Shown one piece after another: positions 8,537 through 16,702 of a stretch of DNA of 37,032 nt. The notes beneath the pieces were generated by a model. The model made no database searches. It was not told where the DNA came from and worked only from the letters and a program-made list of their open reading frames with translations. Within the stretch, counting starts at the first letter, position 1, and every line of letters begins with the position of its first letter. Where the stretch lies: contig DEQO01000147.1 of assembly GCA_002360495.1 (NCBI GenBank), positions 1 through 37,032 on the forward strand, read 5' to 3'. Made by a program: the position numbers and the translations under genes. The DNA is from Flavobacteriales bacterium UBA3364 (GTDB taxonomy: Bacteria > Bacteroidota > Bacteroidia > Flavobacteriales_F > PHOS-HE28).

Positions 8537-9858
8537 CCAAGCAGGTCCGTTTGTTGTTCCAACGATCGTTCAAGCAATTTCGGATGCAGCGTCTTGTTCG
8601 TTTTCGCCCCCAGTTCTTTCAGCAGTTCCACTTGCCGCACCAGGTTCCCGGGTCCTTCCGCCAGTTTCCCCATGGCATCGTCATAGCTGCCCTTCGCTTG
8701 CTTCAGTTGTGCCCCGACCTTCAGCATGTCCTCGCTGAAGCCGACGAACTTCTCGTACAACCTGCCGGCACGGTCGGCGATCTCGATGTGGTTCTTCGCG
8801 ATGCGTTCGTTCTTCCAGATCCCATGTACGGTGCGCAGGGTGGCCATCAAGGTGCTGTGCGTCACCATCACCACCTGGCGGTCGTAGGCCTCCTGGAAGA
8901 TCTCCGGCCGCTCCCGCAAGGCGAGAAGGAACGCGGGTTCAATGGGCACGAACATCAGCACGAAATCCACCGCCTGTAGATCGTACAGTTTGGTGTAGTT
9001 CTTTTCTCCCAAGCCCTTTGCGTGTGCGCGCAGGCTTTCCACATGTTGTTTCAAGAGCCGGTCGCGTTCGCTCTCATCCGTGTTCGCCGTGAAACGCTCG
9101 TAGTGCAAAAGCGACACCTTGGAATCGATCACCAGGTGTTTGCCGTCGGGCAGGAAGATCACCGCATCCGGGCGTAACCGGGAACCGTCGGCCAGCGTGG
9201 TGCTCTCCTGCATGCTGTATTCCTGCCCCTTCACCAAACCGGAACCATCGAGCAGTTTCTCCAACAGCATTTCACCCCACGCACCTTGCGCTTGTGAATC
9301 GCCCTTCAACGCTTTGGTCAGGTTGTCGGCATCCTTGCTCAGGCGCTGGTTCTGCTCCACCAATTTGGCCACTTCGCTTTTCAGGAGGTGGCGTTCCTTG
9401 CCCTCTGACTCGTAGGCATCGCGCACCTGTTTCTCGAAATCCTTGATCTTGTCGTGCAGGGGCTGCAGGATCGTGCCCAGCTTCTCCTGCTGTTGTTCGT
9501 TCAGCTCTTTGCCACGGGCGGTGAGCAACTTGTTCGCGATCACCTCGAACTCCGTGGTCATGCGCGCCTGTGCTTTTTCCAGATCCGCTTTCTGGTGGTC
9601 CAATTTTTCCTGGAGCCCACGGTTGCGTTCAACTTCACTGGCCAACTGCGCATTCAGGCCCATGGCCTCACGGGTGCGCTCGTTACTGTCCCGCGCGTAT
9701 TCGTTCAACCGCCTGTCCAGATCGGCCCGTTCCTGCGCGTATTGCTCGCGCAACAAGGTGGCAGAGCCGCTTTCCCGACCGCGCGACCACCACGCATAGC
9801 CGACCACGCCGAGCAATAGGCCCAGCAGTAGACCGATGAAAAGGGAACCGGCATCCAT
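8533..9858 (-). CDS. rmuC: DNA recombination protein RmuC homologue
   Basis: A 441-residue protein with a single N-terminal membrane segment (about 5-24, FIGLLLGLLLGVVGYAWW). A long charged coiled coil follows to about 150 (LLREQYAQERADLDRRL and onward), then the conserved RmuC core: GAWGEMLLEKLLDGSGL, RPDAVIFLPDGKHLVIDSK, AVDFVLMFVPIEPAF and RTVHGIWKNERI. RmuC proteins limit DNA inversions and small rearrangements, and the core is distantly nuclease-like. The IDSK motif is the analogue of a restriction-fold catalytic site. The start ATG at 9858 lies 30 bp after the L,D-transpeptidase stop, and the stop overlaps the next gene by 4 bp. Length and domain order are normal. Confidence 0.95.
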   Translation of the reverse strand: MDAGSLFIGLLLGLLLGVVGYAWWSRGRESGSATLLREQYAQERADLDRRLNEYARDSNERTREAMGLNAQLASEVERNRGLQEKLDHQKADLEKAQARMTTEFEVIANKLLTARGKELNEQQQEKLGTILQPLHDKIKDFEKQVRDAYESEGKERHLLKSEVAKLVEQNQRLSKDADNLTKALKGDSQAQGAWGEMLLEKLLDGSGLVKGQEYSMQESTTLADGSRLRPDAVIFLPDGKHLVIDSKVSLLHYERFTANTDESERDRLLKQHVESLRAHAKGLGEKNYTKLYDLQAVDFVLMFVPIEPAFLLALRERPEIFQEAYDRQVVMVTHSTLMATLRTVHGIWKNERIAKNHIEIADRAGRLYEKFVGFSEDMLKVGAQLKQAKGSYDDAMGKLAEGPGNLVRQVELLKELGAKTNKTLHPKLLERSLEQQTDLLG

Positions 9859-9888
9859 ATCAGTGCGAAGGTAGCGCCGGTCGTGGGC

Positions 9889-10533
9889 TCAATTGTCCAG
9901 GATCACCACCAAGCCTCCAAGAGGCACCCGATCGTACAGGGCGATCACATCGGCATTGCGCATGCGTATGCAGCCCATGGAGCTTGCGGTTCCCACGGAT
10001 CGTTCATCGGCCGTTCCATGGATGTAGATGTACCGATCATGACTGTCCTTCGCACCACCTTGGTTAACACCGGGTTCCAACCCGTCCAGCCAAAGGATGC
10101 GTGAGGTGATCCAGTCGTGTTCGATGCCCTGCGACCCCGGGGTTCCATCCGGGGCCGGATCGGCGAATTGGCCGGTGAATTCCCGGTCCTTCAGGATCCC
10201 TAACGGAGGTATCGTGTCCCCGAATTTCTCCTCGATGCAGTGCAGTCCCGTGGGCGTCCGGTAACTGTCCAGATCGCTTCCCAATCCGGCGGCGGCGGTG
10301 GCAACGGGGTATTCCGCCAGCAACCGACCACCACGCACGTGGTATAGAACCTGGCTCTTTACGGAAACGTAGAGCAGATCGCCGCTCGCATCGTGCTCCG
10401 GATAGCGGGCATCCATGTATTCCATCAGCAGATCGATCAAGCCCTGTTTGCGCGTGTCCACCTGGGCGTTCACGCTTGCCGAACCGAGGAAGATCGCATA
10501 CCCGATGATCGCTGTCCGTATGCACACGATCAC
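9889..10533 (-). CDS. L,D-transpeptidase (YkuD-type catalytic domain), exported
   Basis: The catalytic signature is clear: IHGTADERSVGTASSMGCIRM has the conserved His (about 172) and the nucleophilic Cys (about 188) of YkuD-fold L,D-transpeptidases. These form 3-3 peptidoglycan crosslinks or attach proteins to the wall. A start is hard to fix. The in-frame ATG at 10638 gives an unlikely Pro/His-rich leader, while GTG at 10533 (or 10527) gives a short signal peptide ending SASVNAQ; I chose GTG at 10533, giving 214 residues. The substrate-binding part is unusual in carrying an insertion before the active site (IEHDWITSRILWLDG), as in the group of L,D-transpeptidases that lack LysM or PG-binding domains. 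It lies downstream of the BamA-like gene, probably after a weak hairpin. Confidence 0.85.
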   Translation of the reverse strand: MIVCIRTAIIGYAIFLGSASVNAQVDTRKQGLIDLLMEYMDARYPEHDASGDLLYVSVKSQVLYHVRGGRLLAEYPVATAAAGLGSDLDSYRTPTGLHCIEEKFGDTIPPLGILKDREFTGQFADPAPDGTPGSQGIEHDWITSRILWLDGLEPGVNQGGAKDSHDRYIYIHGTADERSVGTASSMGCIRMRNADVIALYDRVPLGGLVVILDN

Positions 10534-10590
10534 GAAACTACAGCCACCGATACGCCCTGATGCTGCATGAGGGTGGCGCAAAGGAGCGAA

Positions 10591-10614
10591 TGGCCACTGG
10601 CCGCAGGCCGGCCA
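10591..10614 (-). terminator. GC-rich hairpin between barrel gene and L,D-transpeptidase
   Basis: The outer arms TGGCC and GGCCA pair, with an inner GGCC-TGC-GGCC hairpin and a 3-base bulge. It lies 28 bp past the barrel stop on the minus strand. There is no U-tract after it, so it may be an attenuator or simple mRNA structure rather than a true terminator. Confidence 0.3.
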
Positions 10615-10641
10615 CAATAGGCCCAAAGGCGAGCGCAACGT

Positions 10642-12354
10642 TCAGAACAAGCTGATGAACCCGAAGTGCACTTTGCCACCGCGCAATTGGATCGGGTTGT
10701 CGTACTCCTGGCCGAGCGCGTAGGTGAGGCTGAACAGCCCGGCCTTCGTTTCAAATGTGGTGCCTAAGCCGAAGCCGACCGGCGTGTCCGTGGCGAAGTT
10801 GTCCTGCACGGTCGACTCCCACCAGGCCTGATCCATGAAGAGGAAGAAGTTGGAGTTCTCCTCGAAGACGAAGCGGTACTCCAGGGTGCCGATGACGTAG
10901 GATGAGCACAGGATCGACGCCTCGTTCACCCCGCGCAAGGTCTTCAGGCCACCCATGCGGTAGAGTTCGTTCACGTACAGGTCATCGTTCACCATACGGC
11001 CACCCTGCGCGACAAGGCGTACGGTATTGCGTCTGCCGAACTGTATGTGGCCAATGGCTGCTCCGGTCACTTCCAATTGCACGGTGTTGATCTCCGGTGC
11101 CACTTCCAACGCGCCGAACACCGCCTGGCTGGTGCGTTTGCGACCGGCGGATCCTTCGATCTGCAACGAATACCCGCGCCTGGGATTGAACCGGTAGTCG
11201 AAGCGTTCACGGAACAGTCCGAGGCCGTAGCTCAACACGTTCACGTCGGCCAATCCCGGTTGTGTAGTGGCGTTCGAACCCAGTCGGTCACTGCTTTTCG
11301 TGTTCACGAAGAGCGTGGCCTTGGTGCCTTGTGGAAGAAGGTACTCCAGCCCGACCCTTGCGGTCAGTTCAAGGAAGGTGGTGTCGCGCTTGAACAGCTT
11401 GAGGCTTCCATCCACCCCGAATGGCGTGTTGAAGGCGAACGGCAGGTTCCCATGCACCTTCAGGTCCTGCGTTGCGTTCGCCAACCGGCGCCAGTTCAGC
11501 TCGATGGCCTCGCCGCGTTTCAGCGCATTGCGCAGGCGCAGGTCCAGGTCACCGGTCAATACGACCTTACCGGTTACGGCGTCGGGCTGAAGGCCCAGGA
11601 CCCCGTTGATGGAACTGGCCTTCTTCGCATCCAGGAATAGGAAGAGCTTGGTCTTGTCCGGGGTGAATTGGACAAAAGGCCGCTGGCGTTGGGTGACGAA
11701 CGGCAGTTCGCGCAATCGCCGCTCCACGGCCTTCACCAGCGATTCGTTGTAGATATCACCCGGCCGGATCCCGATGCAGGTGTACAGGTAGCGCTGATTG
11801 GTGCGTACCGAACCCTTCACTACCACGCTATCGAAGCGGATCATCCGTCCCTGATCGAGACGCAGCGCAGCCGCAAGTCCGTCGCCCTCGTAGCGGATGC
11901 TATCGAGCCAGACCCGTGCGAAGGGATAGCCGTTGTTCTCGCTGCGTTGCAACAGGTCCGTGAACAATCGGCCCACCTGCTCGGGATCGACAGGTGTACC
12001 CACATAGAGCGCCTCACGAAAACGAGCTTCGCTCGCGACCTCTGCGGCAACCCCGGTGCTGGACAGACGTGCCCAGCGGTAGGTCCGTCCCAAAGCGATG
12101 GGACAGACGCTCGTGTCACCGCTCGTATAGCATGTGTCGACGGTGGCTTCCAAATATCCCTTTCCGTGCAGGAAAGCGATCTGCTGGCCCACCGCTCCTG
12201 GCGTCAGATCAGCGGAGGCCACCTCCACGGGGCGCATCCACTTCCTGGGCAGATCACCATCCGCAGAGAAAACCACGGAATGACGCTGGGCCGCCAGCGC
12301 GCCCGGCAGGACCATGCAACATAGAACGACCGCGTACGAAGAGAAGCGGCTCAT
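10642..12354 (-). CDS. BamA/TamA-like outer-membrane barrel protein with POTRA region
   Basis: A 570-residue exported protein: signal peptide MSRFSSYAVVLCCMVLPGALAAQ, a POTRA-like region (to about 230), and a C-terminal D15/Omp85-type barrel. The barrel contains NPRRGYSLQIEGSAG, a repeated beta-strand pattern, the loop YRMGGLKTLRGVNE (like the FGGxxxxRG motif of the family) and LEYRFVF. It ends in ISLF, the aromatic C-terminal residue expected of a BAM substrate. The start at 12354 is chosen over the upstream ATG at 12426 because it begins a clean signal peptide and overlaps the ung stop as ATGA. At 570 residues it is shorter than true BamA (about 800) and has few POTRA units, so it is more likely a TamA-like or orphan Omp85 member. 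Substrate unknown. Confidence 0.83.
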   Translation of the reverse strand: MSRFSSYAVVLCCMVLPGALAAQRHSVVFSADGDLPRKWMRPVEVASADLTPGAVGQQIAFLHGKGYLEATVDTCYTSGDTSVCPIALGRTYRWARLSSTGVAAEVASEARFREALYVGTPVDPEQVGRLFTDLLQRSENNGYPFARVWLDSIRYEGDGLAAALRLDQGRMIRFDSVVVKGSVRTNQRYLYTCIGIRPGDIYNESLVKAVERRLRELPFVTQRQRPFVQFTPDKTKLFLFLDAKKASSINGVLGLQPDAVTGKVVLTGDLDLRLRNALKRGEAIELNWRRLANATQDLKVHGNLPFAFNTPFGVDGSLKLFKRDTTFLELTARVGLEYLLPQGTKATLFVNTKSSDRLGSNATTQPGLADVNVLSYGLGLFRERFDYRFNPRRGYSLQIEGSAGRKRTSQAVFGALEVAPEINTVQLEVTGAAIGHIQFGRRNTVRLVAQGGRMVNDDLYVNELYRMGGLKTLRGVNEASILCSSYVIGTLEYRFVFEENSNFFLFMDQAWWESTVQDNFATDTPVGFGLGTTFETKAGLFSLTYALGQEYDNPIQLRGGKVHFGFISLF

Positions 12355-13046
12355 TTGAGCGACCAATCGATGGGCGGTTTTCCTTGCGCGACGAGCAGTT
12401 CGTTCACTCTGGAGAAATGCCCGCAACCGATGAAGCCCCTATGGGCGGAAAGGGGAGAAGGATGCGGGGCTTGCAGGACATAGTGCCTTTCCGGGTCGAT
12501 CAGTACGGATTTCTGCTGGGCGTACCGTCCCCATAGCAGAAAGATCACTCCGCTGTTCTTCTCGGAAACGGCCCGGATCACGGCATCGGTAAATTGCTCC
12601 CAACCCCGCCCCTGGTGCGAGCCGGCCTCGCCGGAACGGACCGTCAGCGTCGCATTCAACAGGAGCACGCCTTGCCGGGCCCAGGGCGTAAGGTCGCCGG
12701 TGGTGGGGCGCTGAAGACCCAGGTCCCGGCCGATCTCCTGGAAGATGTTCATCAGGGATGGTGGGGGGGGTATGCCTTCCGGGACGGAGAAACACAGGCC
12801 GTGGGCTTGACCGGGCCCGTGGTAAGGGTCCTGGCCCAGTATTACCACCCGCACCTGCTCAAAAGGGGTGTTGTTGAAGGCGGCGAAGATGTCCCGTGCT
12901 CTCGGGAACACCGTGTTCCGGGCCTGGTCCTCCATCAGGAACGCCTTCAACTGGGCAAAATAGCCCGCCTGGAACTCCGCTGCGAGCGCTTCGTACCAAC
13001 CCTCGCCAATATCGGGGCGTGCCGGTGCGTTGTCCAGTTGCGGCAT
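12351..13046 (-). CDS. ung: Uracil-DNA glycosylase, family 1
   Basis: A 231-residue enzyme that removes uracil from DNA to start base-excision repair. All family-1 motifs are present: the water-activating loop GQDPYHGPGQAHG (catalytic Asp73, Tyr75 excluding thymine), PPPPSLMNIFQE (the Pro-rich loop), LLLNATLTVR (the uracil-binding Asn) and HPSPLSAHRGF (the minor-groove His loop). The start at 13046 (MPQLDNAP) is preferred over 13124, because the extra 26 residues look non-coding and would run into the promoter of the divergent lipoprotein gene. The stop overlaps the start of the barrel gene by 4 bp. Nothing abnormal seen. Confidence 0.96.
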   Translation of the reverse strand: MPQLDNAPARPDIGEGWYEALAAEFQAGYFAQLKAFLMEDQARNTVFPRARDIFAAFNNTPFEQVRVVILGQDPYHGPGQAHGLCFSVPEGIPPPPSLMNIFQEIGRDLGLQRPTTGDLTPWARQGVLLLNATLTVRSGEAGSHQGRGWEQFTDAVIRAVSEKNSGVIFLLWGRYAQQKSVLIDPERHYVLQAPHPSPLSAHRGFIGCGHFSRVNELLVAQGKPPIDWSLK

Positions 13047-13085
13047 GATAGGTCCCGAAGATCGACAAACCCCGTGTTGAAACAT

Positions 13086-13119
13086 TTTGAGGGTCTTTTC
13101 GTTCCGCAGGCTAACTTTG
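13086..13119 (+). promoter_or_regulatory. Bacteroidota-type promoter of the small lipoprotein gene
   Basis: A -33 element TTTG (13086-13089), a 22-bp spacer and a -7 element TAACTTTG (13112-13119) match the Bacteroidota sigma-A consensus TTG-N(17-23)-TAnnTTTG. This predicts a transcript start near 13126 and a leader of about 48 bases before the ATG at 13174. Confidence 0.75.
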
Positions 13120-13173
13120 TGCATCTGTGCGCGTAGTAAAGCGACCAGTGCTCGGGTAACAAACGAACGAACG

Positions 13174-13302
13174 ATGAAAAAGGTGTTCCAGGTGATCGTC
13201 GCAGTGGTGGTGGCCAGTGCCGTGCTAACGGCCTGTAGCTCATCCCATTCCTGCCCCGCTTACGGCAAGGTGAACAAGGTTCCCGCCGAACAGCAGGTCT
13301 GA
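13174..13302 (+). CDS. Very small lipoprotein (42 aa, mature part about 22 aa)
   Basis: A short gene supported by context on both sides: a consensus promoter upstream and a strong terminator 27 bp downstream make a complete single-gene unit. The protein is a lipoprotein precursor: MKKVFQ, hydrophobic VIVAVVVASAVLTAC and lipidated Cys21. The mature peptide is only 22 residues, with a second Cys six positions on (SSSHSCPAYGK) and a Lys/Val/Glu/Gln tail. I have an impression of similar small Cys-Pro-Ala-Tyr lipoproteins in Bacteroidota, but cannot name a family. The well-formed expression signals suggest an abundant envelope peptide; function unknown. It is divergent from ung. Confidence 0.85.
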   Translation: MKKVFQVIVAVVVASAVLTACSSSHSCPAYGKVNKVPAEQQV

Positions 13303-13329
13303 CGGTAGGCCTTCCGCTTTGAATTCAAG

Positions 13330-13350
13330 GCCCGGACCATTGGTCCGGGC
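13330..13350 (+). terminator. Intrinsic terminator, possibly bidirectional
   Basis: A perfect 9-bp stem GCCCGGACC / GGTCCGGGC with loop ATT, followed on the plus strand by TTCCTTGTTT. It lies between the small lipoprotein gene and the convergent OsmC gene, and probably serves both. Confidence 0.85.
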
Positions 13351-13374
13351 TTCCTTGTTTCCATACCGCCCAGT

Positions 13375-13782
13375 TTATCGGTACGTGAAGTGGATGTCCT
13401 GGACGAGATCCTCCCGCAGGCTTCGTGCAACAGGACATGCACGGGCGGCATTCTCCAGGATGCTCCGCTCCCGTTCCCCAAGTCCGCTACCGTCCAGTTC
13501 CAAGTGTACCTCCACCCGTTCCACACGGCGGGGGGCGGGTGTCATGTGTTTCACCACACGGGCGGTCAGCCCATTCAATGGGATACCCTTGTCCCGCGCG
13601 CTGATGCCCATGATCGTCATCATGCAACTGGCCAGAGAGGTGGCGAGCAGGTCTGAGGGCGAGAAGGCCTCACCGCGGCCTTGGTTGTCCAGCGGGGCAT
13701 CGGTCGTGACGCGCCTGCCGCTGCGGATGTGGGTCGCCTCCGTGCGCAGGTCACCGAGGTAGGTTACTTCAGAGGTGTCCAT
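13375..13782 (-). CDS. OsmC/Ohr-family peroxide-reducing protein
   Basis: A 135-residue protein with the two catalytic cysteines of the OsmC fold: Cys53 in SLASCMMTIMG and Cys116 in AARACPVARSL. The intervening sequence FSPSDLLATSLA is also typical. Family members reduce organic hydroperoxides through these thiols; the closest match by eye is the general OsmC-like (YhfA-type) group rather than Ohr. The start at 13782 (MDTSEVTYLG) is chosen because the longer in-frame start at 13932 would add a basic leader overlapping the divergent gene. It converges on the small lipoprotein gene across a shared terminator and is divergent from the barrel gene at 13877. Confidence 0.88.
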   Translation of the reverse strand: MDTSEVTYLGDLRTEATHIRSGRRVTTDAPLDNQGRGEAFSPSDLLATSLASCMMTIMGISARDKGIPLNGLTARVVKHMTPAPRRVERVEVHLELDGSGLGERERSILENAARACPVARSLREDLVQDIHFTYR

Positions 13783-13853
13783 GCTTTGAATGCTAAGGGG
13801 TCTCGGCCGGTTGGGGCACGGTACCAGGGCCGGCCAAGGTAGCGTTGTGTTCG

Positions 13854-13861
13854 TAGCTTTG
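13854..13861 (+). promoter_or_regulatory. Possible -7 element for the gene at 13877
   Basis: TAGCTTTG fits TAnnTTTG exactly and lies 15 bp before the start codon, giving a very short leader. I see no TTG at the right distance upstream, so the promoter is only half supported. Confidence 0.4.
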
Positions 13862-13876
13862 TTGGCCTGCGCATCG

Positions 13877-14632
13877 ATGCGTACCCTTCTTCCCCTCGCG
13901 TTGTTCCTGTCGGCCTTGGCTCCTGCTGCCAATGCCCAGCAGACGATCTATGAGGAATCGCGTGTGCCGTACAAACGGGAATTGATCGGTGGCATCCTGA
14001 TCCATGGTGACGGCTGGGGCCTCCAATTCTACCACGCCAAATACCGCACCGCTCGGGACCGTCGCCTTCTCGGGGTGGAGGTCGTGGGCATGAAGCATCC
14101 CAAGGAAGTCAAGAGCTTCAACCCCTACTACGAGGATTCTCGCGGGTATTTCTACGGCAAGCAGAATGCACTGCTGATCGTGCGGCCCACCTACGGCCGC
14201 AAGTGGCAGATAACCGACAAGATCAGACGCTCAGGCGCCGAGGTGAATTTCATCTGGAGCGTAGGCCCTTCTCTGGGTCTGTTGAAACCTGTCTACCTCC
14301 AGATCGGCAAACCGGACAGGATCCCGTACGAGAATATCGTCGTGGAGCGATACGACCCTGCAGTGCATGATGTGCAGAACATCTATGGTCGTGCTACGTG
14401 GTTCAACGGGGTGAACGAGATGAAACTCTATCCGGGTGGTTTCGCCCGGCTTGCCTTGAACTTCGAATACTCGGGCCAAGTAACGGGTGTGAAGGGGATC
14501 GAGGTGGGTGCCACCATCGATGCCTATGGGACCGTTGTTCCCATCATGGCCGAGTTGGAGGATGTAACGAACAAGCAGTTCTTCTTCGAATTCTATCTGG
14601 CGTTGCAGTTCGGCAAGAAGTTGACCCAATGA
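13877..14632 (+). CDS. Exported protein, probable outer-membrane beta-barrel, function unknown
   Basis: A 251-residue protein with a clean signal peptide (MRTLLPLALFLSALAPAANA, then QQTIYEES), which decides the start at 13877 over the in-frame ATG at 13790. The mature part has alternating hydrophobic strands rich in Tyr, Phe and Gly (GWGLQFYHAKY, FARLALNFEYSGQV, FFFEFYLALQFGKKL), as expected of a small 8-10 strand outer-membrane barrel. I know no named family with certainty. Its stop overlaps the lipA start (ATGA), so it is co-translated with lipA, though no functional link is evident. Confidence 0.75.
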   Translation: MRTLLPLALFLSALAPAANAQQTIYEESRVPYKRELIGGILIHGDGWGLQFYHAKYRTARDRRLLGVEVVGMKHPKEVKSFNPYYEDSRGYFYGKQNALLIVRPTYGRKWQITDKIRRSGAEVNFIWSVGPSLGLLKPVYLQIGKPDRIPYENIVVERYDPAVHDVQNIYGRATWFNGVNEMKLYPGGFARLALNFEYSGQVTGVKGIEVGATIDAYGTVVPIMAELEDVTNKQFFFEFYLALQFGKKLTQ

Positions 14633-15501
14633 GCGATATCGCGGTGAAGGAGGGTGCTGAGCGGGTAAAGCGACCGGAGTGGTTGCGCGTGAAGCTCCCG
14701 ACGGGCGAGAGCTATCGGAAGGTGCGTGAGATCGTCGGCGAGCACAAACTGCATACGATCTGCCAGAGCGGCAATTGCCCCAACATGGGGGAATGCTGGG
14801 GCGCTGGCACCGCCACGTTCATGATCCTCGGGAACGTGTGTACCCGTTCCTGTGGCTTCTGCTCGGTCGCGACCGGCCGTCCGGATGCGGTCGATCCGTT
14901 CGAACCAGCGCGCGTTGCGCGCAGCGTCGAACTGATGGGCTTGAAACATTGCGTGATCACCAGTGTCGATCGTGACGACCTGAAGGATGGTGGCAGCGAC
15001 ATCTGGGCTCGCACGATCAGGGCCATCCGCCGTCGCACACCGACCACGACCATGGAGACCTTGATCCCCGATTTCCAGGGGAAGTGGGAGAACCTCGCCG
15101 TGGTGACCGAAGCCGCACCAGACATTCTTTCGCACAACCTTGAAACCGTTCGCAGGCTCACCAAGCAGGTACGTGTGCAGGCCAAGTACGATCGCAGTCT
15201 CGAGGTATTGATGCGGTCCAAGCGGGCAGGTCTTCGCACCAAAAGCGGGATCATGCTCGGCCTCGGCGAAACGGACCAGGAAGTGGAGGAGAGCATGGAC
15301 GACCTGCGCAGTGTCGGCGTTGATATCCTCACGCTCGGCCAATATCTGCAACCCACAAAAGCACACTTGGCAGTGGCCGAGTTCATCCATCCCGATCGTT
15401 TTGCACGGTTCAAGACCATCGGCATGGAGAAAGGTTTCCGCTACGTGGAGAGCGGGCCGCTCGTGCGGAGCAGTTACCACGCTGAAAAGCACCTCTTCTG
15501 A
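14629..15501 (+). CDS. lipA: Lipoyl synthase
   Basis: A 290-residue radical-SAM enzyme that inserts two sulfurs into protein-bound octanoyl groups to make lipoyl cofactors for 2-oxoacid dehydrogenases and glycine cleavage. Both iron-sulfur sites are visible. The auxiliary sacrificial cluster cysteines are Cys45, Cys50 and Cys56 in CQSGNCPNMGEC; the radical-SAM cysteines are Cys71, Cys75 and Cys78 in CTRSCGFC. The C-terminal RSSYHAE supplies the serine ligand of the auxiliary cluster. VSITDRDD-type (here ITSVDRDDLKDGG) and SGIMLGLGE motifs are also present. The start overlaps the preceding stop by 4 bp. Length is normal. No lipB is visible nearby. Confidence 0.97.
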   Translation: MSDIAVKEGAERVKRPEWLRVKLPTGESYRKVREIVGEHKLHTICQSGNCPNMGECWGAGTATFMILGNVCTRSCGFCSVATGRPDAVDPFEPARVARSVELMGLKHCVITSVDRDDLKDGGSDIWARTIRAIRRRTPTTTMETLIPDFQGKWENLAVVTEAAPDILSHNLETVRRLTKQVRVQAKYDRSLEVLMRSKRAGLRTKSGIMLGLGETDQEVEESMDDLRSVGVDILTLGQYLQPTKAHLAVAEFIHPDRFARFKTIGMEKGFRYVESGPLVRSSYHAEKHLF

Positions 15502-15603
15502 TCAACCCAGTGCCTCGCCACGCTCACTCCAAGCGAGCCCCTCTCCACAGCAAAGGAGCCATGGGCGAGGCCGCAATTGGACCACCGGATCCATTCAACT
15601 GAA

Positions 15604-16602
15604 ATGCCCATACGCATCGCCATCAACGGTTTCGGTCGCATCGGTCGCGTTACAGCACGTTTGCTGCAGTCGCGTTCGGATATTGAACTCGTCGCCGTGA
15701 ACGACCTCACGGACAACCTTACGCTGGCCCATCTCTACAAGTACGATTCCATCCACAGGGTGTTCCAAGGTGAAGTAGGGCATGATGCCGAACACTTGGT
15801 CCTTGGGGGTCGAATGGTAAAGGCTTTCGCGGAGAAGGACCCGTCCAAGCTGCCATGGGGCGCGCTTGGTATCGATGTGGTGCTCGAATGCACGGGTCAC
15901 TTCCTCACGCGCGACAGTGCAGGTGCGCATTTGAAAGCGGGAGCGAAGAAGGTCGTCCTCTCAGCGCCCGCGAAGGATGCCGATATCAAGAGCGTGGTCA
16001 TAGGGGTGAACGAACACATCCTGGACGCTTCGGACGCGATCGTCTCCAACGCATCCTGTACCACCAACTGCGCGGCCCCCATGATCATGGGTATCCGTGA
16101 TCTCTGCGGGATCGAGGATGGATACATCACCACCGTACACAGCTATACCGGTGATCAGCGATTGCACGATGCACCGCACAAGGACCTGCGTCGCGCGCGT
16201 GCGGCAGCCGTTTCCATGATCCCGACGACGACCGGTGCTGCGAAGGCCATCACCCGCATCTTCCCGGAGTTGGATGGCCGCTTGGGCGGCGGGGGCATTC
16301 GAGTTCCCGTGCCCGATGGTTCCATCACCGACATCACTTGTCGTGTGAAGGAACTGAAGACCGCCGAAGGGATCAACGCGCACTTCAAGGAGTTGTCGGA
16401 AGGCAGGTTGAAGGGCATCCTGCGCTACACCGAGGACCCCATCGTCAGCGTGGATATCGTCGGCGATCCACACAGCTGCATCTATGACGCACAGCTCACC
16501 AGCGTGGTCGGTAACATGGTGAAGGTGATGGGCTGGTACGATAACGAGAACGGGTACAGTTCACGCCTGGTCGATCTGGTGGCGTTGTTGGGGAAGATGT
16601 AG
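15604..16602 (+). CDS. gap: Glyceraldehyde-3-phosphate dehydrogenase, type I
   Basis: A 332-residue cytosolic enzyme converting glyceraldehyde 3-phosphate to 1,3-bisphosphoglycerate. The NAD-binding Rossmann motif is INGFGRIGRV (7-16), the active site is SNASCTTNC with nucleophile Cys152, and HSYTGDQRLHDAPHKDLRRARAA carries the catalytic His and phosphate-binding residues (given here as one landmark). The C-terminus has WYDNENGYSSR. The residue after the NAD-binding beta-2 strand is Asp (VAVNDLTDN), usual for NAD preference. The start at 15604 (MPIRIAINGF) is chosen over 15577, which adds nine unlikely residues. It follows lipA by 102 bp; that gap contains no recognisable promoter, so read-through from the lipA unit is possible. 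Confidence 0.97.
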   Translation: MPIRIAINGFGRIGRVTARLLQSRSDIELVAVNDLTDNLTLAHLYKYDSIHRVFQGEVGHDAEHLVLGGRMVKAFAEKDPSKLPWGALGIDVVLECTGHFLTRDSAGAHLKAGAKKVVLSAPAKDADIKSVVIGVNEHILDASDAIVSNASCTTNCAAPMIMGIRDLCGIEDGYITTVHSYTGDQRLHDAPHKDLRRARAAAVSMIPTTTGAAKAITRIFPELDGRLGGGGIRVPVPDGSITDITCRVKELKTAEGINAHFKELSEGRLKGILRYTEDPIVSVDIVGDPHSCIYDAQLTSVVGNMVKVMGWYDNENGYSSRLVDLVALLGKM

Positions 16603-16702
16603 GGGCACGGGCAGGAGCAAGTGCACCCGTCAGCACCGTGTCTTTCAACGCGACCGTTCAGCGAAGCCATGACGACCCATTGCCCCTGCCTCCTGATCCA
16701 GC

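Noticed and set aside
16603..16702. Possible terminator between gap and lpxH from AGGGGCA near 16601 and TGCCCCT near 16680
   Set aside because: The arms are about 70 bp apart and the interior does not pair well, so it is not a convincing hairpin.
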